The notes beneath the pieces were generated by a model, which saw nothing but the letters and a program-made list of their open reading frames with translations, was not told where the DNA came from and ran no database searches. The position numbers and the translations under genes were made by a program. Below are positions 26,402-38,763 of a stretch of DNA of 64,000 nucleotides, one piece after another. Within the stretch, counting starts at the first letter, position 1. Every line of letters begins with the position of its first letter. The stretch covers positions 23,490,146 to 23,554,145 of the forward strand of contig JAKCOZ010000001.1 of NCBI GenBank assembly GCA_022605955.1. The letters run 5' to 3'. Source of the DNA: Rallus limicola (lineage: Eukaryota; Chordata; Aves; Gruiformes; Rallidae).

Positions 26402-27130
26402 CTCATAGAATTGCAGAAAAAATTAGGTTGGGAAGGACCTCTGAAGGTGATCTAATCCAAACCCTCACTCAAAGTAGGTCCAGTTAGATGAAGTTGTTCA
26501 GAGACTTGACCAGATGAATTTTGAATGTCTGCAAAGCTGGAGATTCAACAATCTATCTGTATAAACTGTTCTCCTGTTTGGTTATCCATGTAGTGAAAAC
26601 ATTTTCTTTTCTAATATCCAATCTGAATTTCTCACTTGTGACTTGCTTCTCTTTCCCCTCCATCTTCAAGCAGACTCTGACTCCATCTTCTTTATACCTT
26701 CCTGTTAGTTAGCTGAAAGGAGCAATAAGAATTTTTCCTGAGCCTTCTCTTACTGAACAAACCCAGCTTCCTCAACTTCTCTTCATATGTCTCTCCTCAT
26801 ATGCCTTCAGCATGCTGTGGCCCTTTGTGGAACTCATTCCAGTTTGTCAATGTCTGTCTTGTTCTCAAGTCTCACAAGTACTGAGTAGAAGGTAAAAATC
26901 ACTTCCATCATTCTTATGGCAGTGCTCTTGCAGGGAGCTCTGCTGACTGATGTTCAACTTGTGCTCTGCTAGCACCCCACATCCTTTTCTGCAAAGCTGC
27001 TTTCCAGCTATTAGGCCCCAGCCTGTACTGTTGCATGGATTTATTCCTCCTGAGATGCAGGACTTTGCATTTACCTTTGTTGTATGTGCTAGGTTGCTGC
27101 TAGCACTCTTCTTCAGCCTGTCAGGGTCAT
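26402..27130 (-). mobile_element. Old diverged CR1 LINE fragment
   Basis: Begins with TCATAGAATTGCAGAAAA and TTGGGAAGGACCTCTGAAGG, an antisense CR1 3' end, and continues with weakly recognisable CR1 text (a lead-in at 26750-26800 resembling 'CCCAGCTTCCTCAACTTCTC', and GCAGGACTTTGCATTTACCT at about 27055). Divergence is higher than in the other copies, so the upstream limit is approximate. Antisense frame 26865-27356 overlaps this and is not a gene. Confidence 0.7.
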
Positions 27131-28324
27131 TGACTTGAGCGTGTATGGGGTCAAAATGGAAAAGTAGGGAAGGTCTCAGAAATTCTTTTTGTTGGTTGGT
27201 TGATTGGTTTTTTGGTTGGTTTGTTTGTTTTTGTGTTCCCCCCATGAAGTGCCCAGGCTGAGCATTATCTTTATTATTTGGCTCCTCCAAGCAGGAGATG
27301 ATGAGGCACCAGGAAAGCAAGTGGTTCTGCCTTTCTGCCAGTAAAATATGAGTCACTGTCTGCAGTGGTCACCAGTGGAACACCATTCCCAGAGGTGTTC
27401 ATGTAGATTGCTGAATGAGGGGGTTTCCTCATCTTTATTTTAAAAATAATTTATGTGCTAAAAATTGTCTTTGATTACAATCAGAGAATATATAAATAAA
27501 TCCCGATAGGGATGCTGCTTCAAGTTATGAAGAGATGTACATGCAAAATGAGAAGGCATGGGTTTAATCTGAAAGCTCTTTCCCTCCCCTCATCAGAAGC
27601 AGCTATTGTCAGACTGAATTAGAAAGTTTGCAGAAATACATCGCTTAAGCAGGGAAAAAAGGGAATGGTCATAAAACCCAGCAGAATTGCTGCACACAGA
27701 TTGTTATTTGGCCTTTAAATTGTAAATGGCTGGTTTTAAATAGGCCCAGTGCAGATGGTTTCTGCTACAGGTTTATTGATTAAAATAGCTGCTTTACATC
27801 AGCTCTGGGTTTGTTTCTCCAGAGGCTTTTGTCTTCATGAATAATGTACCCATTTGCTGAAATTTTGTTAGAATTCATCTGCTGGAGGCTGGCTGTATTT
27901 CTCTAGGTTCCTAAGCCTCAGTTGACTAGGCTCAAAATTGTGAGAGTCCCTGCCTTTTCCTCCTTAGAAATGAATATTCCCTATTCCACTCTTCCCGTGC
28001 TGAATAAATCTAGTGCTTGCACATTGGCGAGTGCGCTTGGAAACAGCTGTGAGTGTTAGGCTGTTTGCGGAAGGCTTGTATGATACTGAAGTCTGTTTTG
28101 GCTGTGCTGTGGATTAGATTTTTGCCAGCAATTGATCCTGGGAGTGGAAAAATTCCAGTGAGCTTTGGATCACACCATTAACTCTGAGGCACAGTGCTGT
28201 TTTACGTGGGCATGTCTCATGCCTTCAGTATCGTAAATGTTCCAATTTGCTGGAAGCATCTGGTAAACGTATGAGTTGGGGATTTTTACATTATTATTCA
28301 GGCTTTTTTATGCATTTCTAAATA

Positions 28325-28441
28325 TTGGTGCCTTTGGGCAACCTGGTGGAGTGGAGGGTGTCCCTGCCCATGGCAGAGGGGTTGGAACTAGATTATCTTA
28401 AAGATCCCTTCCAACCCAAACCAGTCTGTGATTCTATGATT
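28325..28441 (+). mobile_element. CR1 LINE 3' end fragment
   Basis: Sense CR1 terminus: GGCAACCTGGTGGAGTGGAG, GGGGTTGGAACTAGATTATC and the final TGATTCTATGATT. About 115 bp. Confidence 0.9.
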
Positions 28442-28940
28442 TCTTGGGAGATCCTTCTGCACACTTTTTTGTTAAGAACAAAAGGTATTGCTTTGCTTGT
28501 GTCGGGAGTGGTGGATAAAGCAACATGCAGCCTCTCTTTGCAGACTGAGGCTTGCAAGTGGTGTTATCTCTTCTGACGAGAACTTGCCACTCTGCAACAG
28601 GTGAACACTATTGCAGGATGTATAGTGAAATGAGAAGTATGAACATCATGGAAAGAAAATTATGACATATGTCCCCTTCTCCTTCCTTTAGATCCCCTTC
28701 CCTATCATCACAGTGATATCTGTCTTCACCTTAAATACAGCAATAGATCTTCATAAAGCATCTGTCAAACCAGGGCAGGATAAAAGTCAGATTAATGCCT
28801 TTGGTGAAAATATTTAAAATTAGGCTTCCTTTTCATACTTACACATGGGAAGAGAGCATTGTTAATGGAAGAGCTAATTTAATTCCATGATTCTAGAAGG
28901 GTAGCCAGTCATAGACAATCTGGCCTGTTTTCACTCTTTT

Positions 28941-28970
28941 GGGAAGGGGGGGGGGGGGAGGCAGGGAGGG
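28941..28970 (+). repeat. G-run, G-quadruplex candidate
   Basis: GGGAAG followed by a run of 13 or more G, then AGGCAGGGAGGG. It has at least four G3 tracts within 30 nt on the DGKI sense strand. Confidence 0.7.
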
Positions 28971-30635
28971 TGGTGATGAACCTTTCTTTCTACAAGTTAA
29001 TTTTACACCAAGATAAAAGCAGGAAAACCAGGAAAAACTAACAGTTGATGCAAAAGAAATCAAGCAGTTCTATTCTGAATTGGCCAAGAAAGGGATATTG
29101 CAATGCTGGGGAATTTTGAGGGGTCATTTTATTTTGGATTTTTTAACAAAATTAATTAAAATCTTTTTAAGATTTCAGTTGGCAAAATGTCTTGATCTTT
29201 GGTCTCACCGGAATTTTGACAGCATATTATTTTTTCTGAAGCATCTCTGACTTGTTTCCACTTTTTTTTTTTAAAGGCATGGAGGCTGTGAGAATGATAA
29301 CTTGCTTCTTTATGACAGTCAAAGACACAGCTAAAAATCACACTCAGAGGGCAGCTGACAGGTGCTAGATAGATGGTTACTGTGTGGATGTTAGCAGCTG
29401 AGAAGCCTTCCTTCTCAGGACACCTGTCTGGTGACCAGTGCTGCCACAGTATCTCTCTCACACTTCTCACAGACCTTGGAGAAAGATGTGTGACCGGAAA
29501 TATGAGCATCTACTGGATCTTTTCTTCTGTCAGAAAAGCCCCCTGTGGCTGTGGAGTGAATGTGTGTGGTTGAAAGCAGGTCATTAGACTTTCTTTCTTT
29601 CCTCCCTTAGAGGCTGTCATAAGCACTGGGTAGATAAGACAATGCATAAAATGTCCAACACAGTTAGTGTGGAATTTTCAACATCCTCACTTCCTTATGT
29701 TATAGTTACAAGCAAGTCTCCTCTTGGTGTAGTTAGGACAGTACTTGAGTGGCTTGGGAAAATACCCCTCCTCCTGCTAAAACATATGGCCTGAAATTGT
29801 AGGAGAAAACTGCAAGTCATCTCCACTCTTTGGCAAAATACTTTGTTAGTAGTGGAACAAAGGAAGCCTAGATTGTTGTGGTTGAACCTTTGGTATCTTC
29901 AATGGTGGAGGCTCTTTTTGAGGCTTTCCTGTGGCTGAGGTATTCAAAACTTCTTTGTGTCTTCACAGACAGAAAGTTGGAGTTTATGCTATCACGTGTC
30001 CTTGTAAAAGCAGGAACTGCCTGTCCAACCCCTCTCTTAATGATGGGTGAAATGAGCCAACGGGCTCAAACTTTATTAGAGTGAGGCAGAGAGGTGCATA
30101 TGTACATGTCAAAATGCTGTCATTACGTAAACCTTACTTTCTCGTGATACCCAGGTACACAGTTCCAAAAGATGCTTGATGAAGCCTTTTAGATTAAAAC
30201 ACTGCTGGTAGCAAATGTAGAATCTGTTAGATTTCTTACCTTTCAAACCCTGTGTTCAAGGCATACAGTAAAGGAAGTGTTTTGAAGAATCCATACTAAT
30301 TTTCGGCACACTAAATATACAGAAACATGTTTTTCATCCCTCCCTTCAATGTTTTAATCAAGGAGGCAGTGGTATTCCAATAGTATCTCTCCTGTTGATG
30401 CTTTAAGGAGCTAATGACATCTGTTTTGCCAGGCATGAAGACCAGCCAAATTATAGGATAATCTGTACAGTTTATTGTTTCAAATAAAGATTTGAAAGGT
30501 GATGAAACTGTGTAATTAAGGAACAAAACAAAGTAATAAATTCTACTGATGCTGTGGGATACTATATTAGCAATAGCTAGAGAATCAAGATATGTGAGCT
30601 AAGGAATCTGGCATGACTCCTTCATATAAAATTAT

Positions 30636-30812
30636 CATAGAATCACAGAGTTCTAGGGATTGGAAAGGGACCTCCAGAGACCATTAAGTACAACCCCCTG
30701 CCAAAGCAGGTTCCCTAGGACGGGTCACACAGATAGGTGACCAGACGTGCTTGAATATCTCCAGAGGAGACTCCACAACCCCCCTGGGCAGCCTATTCCA
30801 GTGCTTATTTTA
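30636..30812 (-). mobile_element. CR1 LINE 3' end fragment
   Basis: Antisense CR1 terminus opening ATCATAGAATCACAGAGTTC and including the reverse complement of the sense tail seen at 25573-25722 (CTTGAATATCTCCAGAGGAG, CCCCCTGCCAAAGCAGG). It probably belongs to the same subfamily as that copy. Confidence 0.92.
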
Positions 30813-32775
30813 AGTACCTAAAAATTGGCACCTAAAAATAGCCTATTCTGCACTGATTAAGCTTGTAGAACACTCAGTGTTGAGTTTTGACCTTCAGAAG
30901 AAGTTCTTCTGGGGGCTGTGGAGAAAGATCTGTAATTGACTGGTCAAATCAGGGGACAGAGTCCTAGTGATGCCTGCTAACCCTCTGGGTTACCTGTATT
31001 CCTACTGCATTTCCACAGACATGGCTGAAGCACAAGTGCAGAGCTAGCCTGGTTGGCAGCAGAGCAGTATACATGCCTTGGATGTTCAGCAGCAATCACA
31101 GGATTTAATGCGAGTAGAGGATTAATTAATTCTGATCTATACAGACACATTGGCTTCTTGCACAGTCAGAATCTTAATTAGGCAATCACATTTTTTCCTT
31201 TCACAGTGTCCATTGCTCCAGCTGTGCTGTAACTCTTTACCCTCTTTCTTTGCAAATCTCTGTCTTTTTTAAAACTACAAATTTGCATACCTCATTAGGA
31301 AAGTTTCCTTCTTTTCTTTCCATCTTCCCTGTTTGCATCTACATATTTACATATCTGCTTCTGATGTCCTATAATCCCTCAAAAAGGCTGTTATGAAATG
31401 AGATCACGACTCCTTCCTCAGCTCTTTTATTTCTCTAAATCCGGGGTTTCTAACCCTTCTTCCCCCTGCCTTTAACCTGCAGCCCCTGCTGACTCAGTTA
31501 AATATACATGTGCTCTTTTCCCTTTTGTTCATTCTTTTCTCTTCACCCTTCTGTGGCTGCTTTTCTTATGGCAGCTGTGATCTGCTTGCTGGGAACACTA
31601 ACATTTTTAAACCTTTAGTAATTTGTTATTTTTGTACATTGGTGTAAAATTAAATATATCTTGGAAAGGAAGTGCAGGTTGTCTCATTCACTGCAGGAAG
31701 AAACTCATTGTTACCTGGGTGGGAAGGCTATAAGTGCAGTTGGAAATCTTTGCTGGAGAAACTTTGATGCAATGGTGGCAGTCCACCGTGTGTGGTCAAT
31801 CTGGTGGTACATCCCAGGTTTAGGTGTACAGTTAGCCCCAGTTTTGCTAAGACAAGCTGCTGCAGCAAAAAGAAAAATGGAGGAAAAAAAAAACCCTTTA
31901 CACCTCTTTATAGCTTGTATATAAATATATAAAAATGTTTCACCCACCTTGTTGTGGGTGCTGACCAAAAGGATGAGGAGTGTAATCATTAGTGATAGGA
32001 GCTGTGTCACAAATCCCCAGAATTCAACAAGGACACTGAGAGGTCCCTATGTTTTATAATGCCTCGATCTCTTGGAGTATTAACAGAGGCTTAAGCCACT
32101 GCTTAGGGTATCATGTAACTCTCATGTTGTTGCTGTTATGTTGCTTTTTAATCTTTTACTGTATTTGAATCTGTCCGGGCTTTCTTTTTCTTTCTTTTTT
32201 TCCCCATCTTTTTATGTTGCTTTTGTGAAGATGGCATGAACTGTTACTAATTATCACTACTGTTTTATGGTAGCCACTACCTTGATTAGTGGTAAAGACA
32301 AATGGCTAACATGTGAGTTCCCTTGAAACTATAACTTCTTCAACTACACTTATTTGTGAGGTTTTCTTCTGGCCCAAACTTAATTATGGTCTCTTCAATA
32401 ATGTGCGGAGGATCAGGACTTTCTCAACAATAATTTCACCTATTTCCAACAGTAACAGTAGTAGATAAGATTATTTTGCCAAGTACCTATGGAAACTCTT
32501 GGAAAGAATCCTTAATAGTACAGCTAACAGCTCCTTATTGACATAACTCCATATGGCTACTCTGGTCTGCAGAACCTGCTGCTAGAGTATGTCCCTGCTC
32601 CTTTCTGCCCTTTTCATGTCAGGTGCCTTCCAGCCCTCTCTTCTACAGAATAAAGAATAAAACTTAAGAATAAAACCTTCAAATTCCTCCATATTCCATT
32701 CCCCACAGTGACACTGAACCTTATCTGTGGCCTTTTCATACCAAAGATTGACTGGACTTTGTTGTTTTATTCCAG

Positions 32776-32801
32776 GTCACCTGTCTCTTCAGAAGATCAA
32801 G
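32776..32801 (+). CDS. DGKI: DGKI 26-nt microexon
   Basis: 26-nt exon flanked by TTTATTCCAG and GTAAGA. It gives the last base of a glutamine codon, then SPVSSEDQ, then the first base of an alanine codon. SPVSSED is present in iota between the SDSGLG block and the ankyrin repeats, and both phases fit the neighbouring exons exactly, which is strong support for so small an exon. Because 26 is not a multiple of three, skipping shifts the frame: joining 13992 to 57938 reaches a TGA after about ten codons and removes all ankyrin repeats and the C-terminal PDZ ligand. Confidence 0.85.
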
Positions 32802-33260
32802 GTAAGATCTGTTTTATAGATACCAGTAGCATATTATAAATGAGACTAAATATTAGATAGCAAAATATATTTTAACACAGTTGTGGTGGAGAAAAGTTAC
32901 TTTATAAAAATTAAACTTTGATGTTGCTCATTGTTCACTCCTAAACATCAAGTGCTTGTTCATGTAGTTGATTTAGTTGGGGCTGGCAGAAGTTAAGCCT
33001 GTATTGAGTTATTTGTAAACTGAATCTCAGTCAAATGGAACTCATGTGCAAGTGTTTGCAACTGATTCACAGAACTGTCCAAAGTTTCACTTATGGAACA
33101 TTAGGTGTAGACTTAAAAGATGATATATGGGGTTTGTGAAGATGAGCTGGTCTCTTAAGATTCTTATATGGCAGCACCTTTGTAGCAGAGGAGAATATAT
33201 CGGGCTTTAAAGGCTTGAACTCATGTTATCTCAGGTTACCACTAAAGCCAGTTAGGTAGC

Positions 33261-33702
33261 TGTCATGGTTTACCCTGCTTGGCAGCTAAAACAACCACAC
33301 AGATGTTTGCTCACTCCTCACCCTTCCCAGTGGGATGGGGAGACAATTTGGGGAAAAAAAAAAGGAAAATTTGTGGGTTGTGATAAAGACAGTTTAATAG
33401 TTTAATAATTCCCCACATCCTAGCTCACTGCACAGTTATATACTGAGCATGATGTCATATGGTATGGAATATCCCTTTGGCTGATTTGGCTCAGCATCCT
33501 GGCCGTGTTCCCTCCCAGATTCTTGAACACTCCCCATCTTCTCGTTGGCAGGGCAGTCTGAGAAACTGAAAAGTCCTCAACTGCTTGACAAAACCTAAAA
33601 TATTAGTGTGTGATCAACATAATTCTCATCCTAAATCCAAACCCCAGCACTACAACAGCTGCTAGGAAGAAAATTAACTCTATCCCTGCTGAAATCAGGA
33701 CA
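33261..33702 (-). mobile_element. Solo LTR related to the provirus LTR
   Basis: Opens TGTCATGGTTTACCCTGCTT and closes AATTAACTCTATCCCTGCTG then AAATCAGGACA, closely parallel to both ends of the provirus LTR (TGTCGTGGTTTCACCCCGGC ... AATTAACTCTATCCTGACTG ... CAGGACA), so by analogy its sense strand is minus. 442 bp against 588 bp. No internal region or second LTR follows. The flanks GTAGC and TTGGC are only partly alike, so the target duplication is decayed or absent. Diverged inside, therefore older than the provirus. Confidence 0.8.
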
Positions 33703-34085
33703 TTGGCATGGTATGGAGCTTCTACATGTAAAAATCTCATGGCTTGAGTAGCAGGAGTTGCAGGTTATGGTAATATGCTTGCTGTGAAGGAGACTAAGGA
33801 TCTGATATTCCCCTGCGGACTCAAAGGGGAGTTTGCAGTGACTAGCTGGATAATGACTTGAAAGACTTAGGTGCTTAGAGCTAGGTGGTATAAGTATCCC
33901 TTTAGAGTACATTAAAATATAGTTGTACTGGTTCTGAAATCCAGAAACATAGTACAAATGAGGTGGTAATTGCACTGGCAGAGTTGCACAAGGAATGGAG
34001 AAAAAAAAATAAAAAGGGAGAATGTAACTGAGAGGAGAAAGTTTTTCATGTAGCTCTGAGTTGAGAATATTATTTTGGATGACTT

Positions 34086-34201
34086 ATGAAATAAATACCT
34101 ATTTTCTTCTGGCATTCAGTTTGTATAAATTTAAACAATCAGCATGAAATAAATACCTATTTTCTTCTGGCATTCAGTTTGTATAAATTTAAACAATCAG
34201 C
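34086..34201. repeat. Exact 58-bp tandem duplication
   Basis: 58 bp starting ATGAAATAAATACCTATTTT at 34086 are repeated without mismatch from 34144. Identity of the two copies suggests a recent duplication (or an assembly artefact). Confidence 0.92.
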
Positions 34202-37200
34202 AAAAATTCTGGACAATACAACAAGTATTATTGAATAAAGATCCAGATGGGAAATAGTAATGGAGATGTAAGGAGGTCTGAGCCTGGAAGTGTGTCACTG
34301 AAGTATGTTCACTTGGAGTGTGGAGTGACTAGTTAGGTAACAACCCATATTGTCCTTGGCTCCAGCCAAGATCTTTTAGTCCATTATAGTGGCTGTCCAA
34401 CGTACTGTCATTAATAAATTCTCTTCTATCTCCTTGACATGTCATTTCTTAGTAAGGAAAGTTATAAAGAAAGCCATAAAAATGGGCAAACATGTCAAAC
34501 CAAAGATATATCTAGCCTATCTCGTTCGTTCCTAGTGTCAGGTAGCAGTGAATCCCCTGACAAATAAGAGCATGAGAATGGCAGAAGTGTACGGTTTTAA
34601 TTTCCTGGAATACCCTATCAACTTCTTGTGATTTACAGCTCATTAACTTTGTGAACCAGAAGTAGTTTTCTTTAATAGTTCATCTGTCTTTTACCACGAC
34701 CATAGCATAAAGTACAAGAGACTTGTGAGAAGTTAACAGTATACCACATTTTTCCAACCCTTGGAACAAATTTGAAAACATTATGGTCTAATATACTATT
34801 TTAGGACCTGGATTCAAGCTGCTTGTCAGTGCATAAGCTTGTTAGTGATAGACCACTCTTGCATTTTCATTTCCCTTACATTTCTTCTATTGCTCCATTT
34901 TTATCTGTTAATGGAGCAAGAGACAGTGTAAATGTATTTCCTTGCAAATCTTTAAACTTCAGTATTTCCTACTATCATAATGCTTTTCTTCCTTCCATTA
35001 TTTTTATACCGTTCTAGTTTTTCACAAAATCTTGTTTGCCATCTACCATCTGCTGCCAGGGTCTGGCTTTTCAGGTTTGATAAACATCTCTGAATAGCCT
35101 CTTCCTTCCCTCTCCCCTTTCTCCCATAAGAAACCTCTGAAATGCAGAGTGAAAGGCCTATGTTCCCTTGACCAATTAGTGACGTGATGGTGCCAGTTAT
35201 TAGAAGTTTTGTGTTTAATGACCGTGGAGTATCTAACTAGATTTGTCATCCATGTAAATATGTAGGAGCTTCTCTCAAACACAAAGGATTTCCCATGCCC
35301 CAGTGACTTTTCAGAAAGAGAGGTCCAATACTTGGATTTCCTCTCCCCACTATGCCACATAGGGACCATGATAAATGAATACAATGCTAGAAGGAAAATG
35401 TGACAAAAGTGCTGTAGCACAAGCTCTTTTGAGTCCAGGTGCTTCTCAGTCCCTTTTATGTATGTGTGGAAACATCTCAAATTAGTCTTGGATCTGAAAT
35501 CTCTTATCTAAACAAAAAAGAGAGGGTCCAGGAAACTTCTGAATTGCCCGTCTTTTATAGTGTTTCTTCAGACCTCTCCTGGTATATTTTTCTTGGAGTA
35601 GGTATCCAGGAGTCACTTTTGAGACTCTTATTTTCAAGAATAATCAGTACTCAACTGTGTGCTGTTTCAAGATGTAAAACATTCATGTGTGGTTTTATAA
35701 GGCAATAAAGCTTTGGGTGCACAACGGGGCAAGATCCAACTGCAGGATAACATACTTTCACTGGCATCACTTTCTGACCTGTGTTTCAGCTGCTCTTTCC
35801 TATTATGGGCACCTTTCTAGCCCTGATTTTCTGATGATGTGTGCTGTTTGCCATTGCACTTTCTCCGATGTGTTGGATCTTTTGTTTAACTTCCCATTTG
35901 GTTCCTGGACTTCAGTTTTGTCTGCTTTAATCTTCAGTCCTCATTTTTTCTTCTATTCTTTCTTTGTGTTTTTTTTTCTTTCTGCCATTCTTGTTTTCCA
36001 TTTCAAACGTCTCTTTCCCCTTGAACATGAGGTTGCATTCTGCATGTATTCTTGCACAGTGCTCTTCACTTTGGTTTCTGAATATCCTGCTTCTCCAGTG
36101 TGGACTGCCTGCTTGAAGTATTAGTTGCAAGCACTAGCTGTAGCACCTGCAGTGTAGTAACAGGGTTTCTCACAGAATTAGCATCTGAGTGGCATTTCTG
36201 TTAATCCCTGACAGGACAATGCATTATGCTGTCTTGAAGAGAGGGTAAGGATAAAGCACCATCTTTCTGGGACTGGGCATCTACTGAACAACTGTAATAG
36301 CACACAATGGTCCTTGCTATAGACACGTGTTAAAGGCACCTTTATCAGTCACAACCCAGAGCTATTTTAATTGGCACAAAAAGGGAAACGGTACTGTTAG
36401 AAAATCCCGAACCTCGAAAAAAAGCAAAACAAACCTCTTAAAAATTTTAGAAGATGCTTAGTACAGGTAATTAGGAAATACGTAACAAAGGAGTGAAATC
36501 CATCTTTACTTTTTTTTTTTTAATTAAACAAACCGTACAAGCCACAAAAAAAGCAGACAAAACCCCTAACATCCACGTTTCCTGGCTGACTGACAATATG
36601 AAACAAGCTAAGTAAATACTGAAGCGTAGTATTTTAGACAGGGTATTAGAGCGTTGTCTGTGAAGAATGAAACAGAAGGGCTACCTGTTCAATCACATGG
36701 GCCCAGACACAGTTACATGCCTTGGAGGACAATGGTCTTTGGGTGTTGGGACTAGCTGAGAGTCAACAATGGGCTTCTGGGCAGGGCCACCTAAGACCTG
36801 GTGGATATCATGAGGGAGGGAACAGGTAGCTCCCCTGTTATTGAATGATGTCACCTGCTGCATTTTAACTCTATAAAAATCTCTATCATATGCTCAGGAG
36901 GTCTGAAGCTGTTGGAGGTTATTGAAAGAAACCATCAGGTTTGGTTTCTAGGTCAGGTATAGTACTGCAATGGGAATGTCAACTTTTGATGCATTGCCTG
37001 GCCAGTACACTGTCATTGCCTGTTTATCGTTACCAAACCTTCCCTTCATCTGTCACCTTTCAGTGCCATGCTGTATATTGTCTATATGCTAGATCAATCC
37101 CTGCCCACTCTTACTTACAGCCAGCCTGCAGAAACCTCTCTATAATTTTTCCAGTGCTAATGCACTGAATAATTGTCTATTTTACATAACCTTTGGTCTA

Positions 37201-38157
37201 CCTTCATCTGGGTTATCTTTACTGTTCTTTGGTTACCCTGTATAACTGAGTTGGCTGTTTTTCATCATCATCTGAGCAACTGAAGAAAATGCTCTTAAAA
37301 AGAGTACGATGAGTTCCATTTCTATTTCAGCCTTCTGAAAAAAAAACAACCAACCCTGAACAGCAGATTCTGAGTGGTGCTATTAAAGGTCTGTGGACAT
37401 TGACATGTTGTTTATTTAATGGCAACTTGGAGCTGATGTAGCTCAATGCTTGTTTGCCTAACTTCAGACAGAGGAACCTTGCCTTTGATGGAACTACTCA
37501 AAAGTTTTAAGTGGCCATTCTAATGCACCTCAAGTAGCAGTCACCCTGATGCTTAATCCTCATGCATCTGAGTTGCATCCTGATCTGGAGACAGGAGGTT
37601 CTAAGTATTTATGTCTCTGGTCTCTTGCTCTTCTTATTTCTCTATAAACCCATGAAAGTGGACCTTTTCTTTTATTTCCTAGTAACAGAAATGTTCTTTT
37701 GATTGTTTTCTTTTTTACTGCCACAGATTTCAAACTCACAAGGAAATAGGGGACAACCGAGAAATTAATATCCTAAAAAGAGACATTTTGGAAACGGTTA
37801 TTACCACATCATAATATGATACAAAGGGTAAAGATGAAGGATGATCTTTTTCCTTGGAAAGATGAATGGCAACACTCAAAGATCTTTCAGGTTCTGGCAG
37901 ATGTTTGCTCCATGATGATACATACTTAGAGTCATTCAGTCTGTATAACCTATCCTTAGGAGGGATTTGTGCAGTGCCAAGAGTGTATTGAAAGTGAAGT
38001 AGGCTTCTATTAGATGCGTTTTCCACGGGGATTTCTTGGCCCAGGTTCAAATTGGAAGTGTGAGGTGGGAGGTGTAATTCTGTCTCTAGAGTTCCCTCTA
38101 GATGGAGAGCACTGCTGTATTATAAGGAAGTGTGTGATCAAGTGTATGCATAGAAGG

Positions 38158-38162
38158 CAGTG
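38158..38162. repeat. Target site duplication, left copy (CAGTG)
   Basis: CAGTG immediately left of the TG-initial LTR end, matched by CAGTG at 45112-45116 immediately right of the other LTR. A perfect 5-bp duplication marks one integration event with no later LTR exchange. Confidence 0.9.
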
Positions 38163-38750
38163 TGTCGTGGTTTCACCCCGGCTTGGGCCGAGATCCACGC
38201 AGCTGCCTGCTCCTTAAAGTAAAAGAGCAGGAGAAAAGGGAAAAAGGGGAGGGGGGAAACAAGGGAAGGGAAAAGGAAGGGGCAAATAACTCCAAAACCA
38301 AGAAACTAAGAGGCCCGTGGGTTGGGATAAGGATAGTTTACTAAGATAACAGAAAAATAAAATATATACAATGCTAACAGGACTATAGAGCAAAAAAATA
38401 TGAAAATATTGATACACAATGCAGTTTCTCACCGAACCACACAACTCAGGCCGTACCACCCAGAGCCGTCCCGGAACCCGACCGTCCCCCAAGACCCTCG
38501 CGTCCCGGCCGCTCGCGTCCCGGAACCGCCCCTTCTTCCTCCCATCAGCCCCCCTTTATCCTGGGCAGGACGTAATTGGCATGGAATATTCTCTTTGGCC
38601 CATCTGGGTCACCTGTCCTGGCATTGACTGTCTGACTGCAACTAAAAACATCAGGGTGTTATCAGCACTGTTTTCATTTTAACTCCCAAACACAGCATTC
38701 CATCCGCTGCTACAAATGAAATTAACTCTATCCTGACTGAAACCAGGACA
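38163..38750 (-). repeat. 3' LTR of the provirus (588 bp)
   Basis: TG...CA-bounded 588-bp repeat, found identical to 44524-45111 when compared line by line (constant offset 6361). On the coding (minus) strand it starts TGTCCTGGTTTCAGTC. A TATA-like GTATATATTT is at 38369-38360. No canonical AATAAA is seen on the sense strand. On the opposite (DGKI sense) strand an AATAAA occurs at 38356-38361. Confidence 0.95.
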
Positions 38751-38753
38751 TTA

Positions 38754-38763
38754 TCCACCCCTT
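38754..38763 (-). other. Polypurine tract (plus-strand primer)
   Basis: Minus-strand AAGGGGTGGA ends 3 nt before the 3' LTR (followed by TAA, then TGTCC). This position is where the RNase H-resistant plus-strand primer sits. The tract is short and broken by one T. Confidence 0.65.

Larger units (their letters stand above)
13993..32775 (+). other. DGKI intron, 18.8 kb
   Basis: Long intron. It contains CR1 pieces at 16953-17395, 25573-25722, 26402-27130, 28325-28441 and 30636-30812, a compact hairpin at 17449-17494, a palindromic microsatellite at 18004-18080 and a G-run at 28941-28970. A 206-codon antisense open frame at 16071-16691 has no family resemblance. Elsewhere I see ordinary intronic sequence. 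I found no DGKI exon before the 26-nt microexon. Confidence 0.6.

Noticed and set aside
26865..27356. 163-codon antisense open frame
   Set aside because: Overlaps an old CR1 remnant and a TTGG-rich simple repeat (translated as QTNQPKNQSTNQQ); not gene-like.
35043..35480. 145-codon antisense open frame
   Set aside because: No similarity to a known protein that I can name, and no splice or promoter evidence.
35687..36124. 145-codon + strand open frame with a hydrophobic Phe/Ser-rich part
   Set aside because: Product of a T/C-rich tract (FFFYSFFVFFFLS); low complexity, not a membrane protein gene.
38214..38682. Open frames inside the LTRs, present twice (also 44575-45043)
   Set aside because: LTR non-coding sequence; duplicated only because the LTRs are identical.
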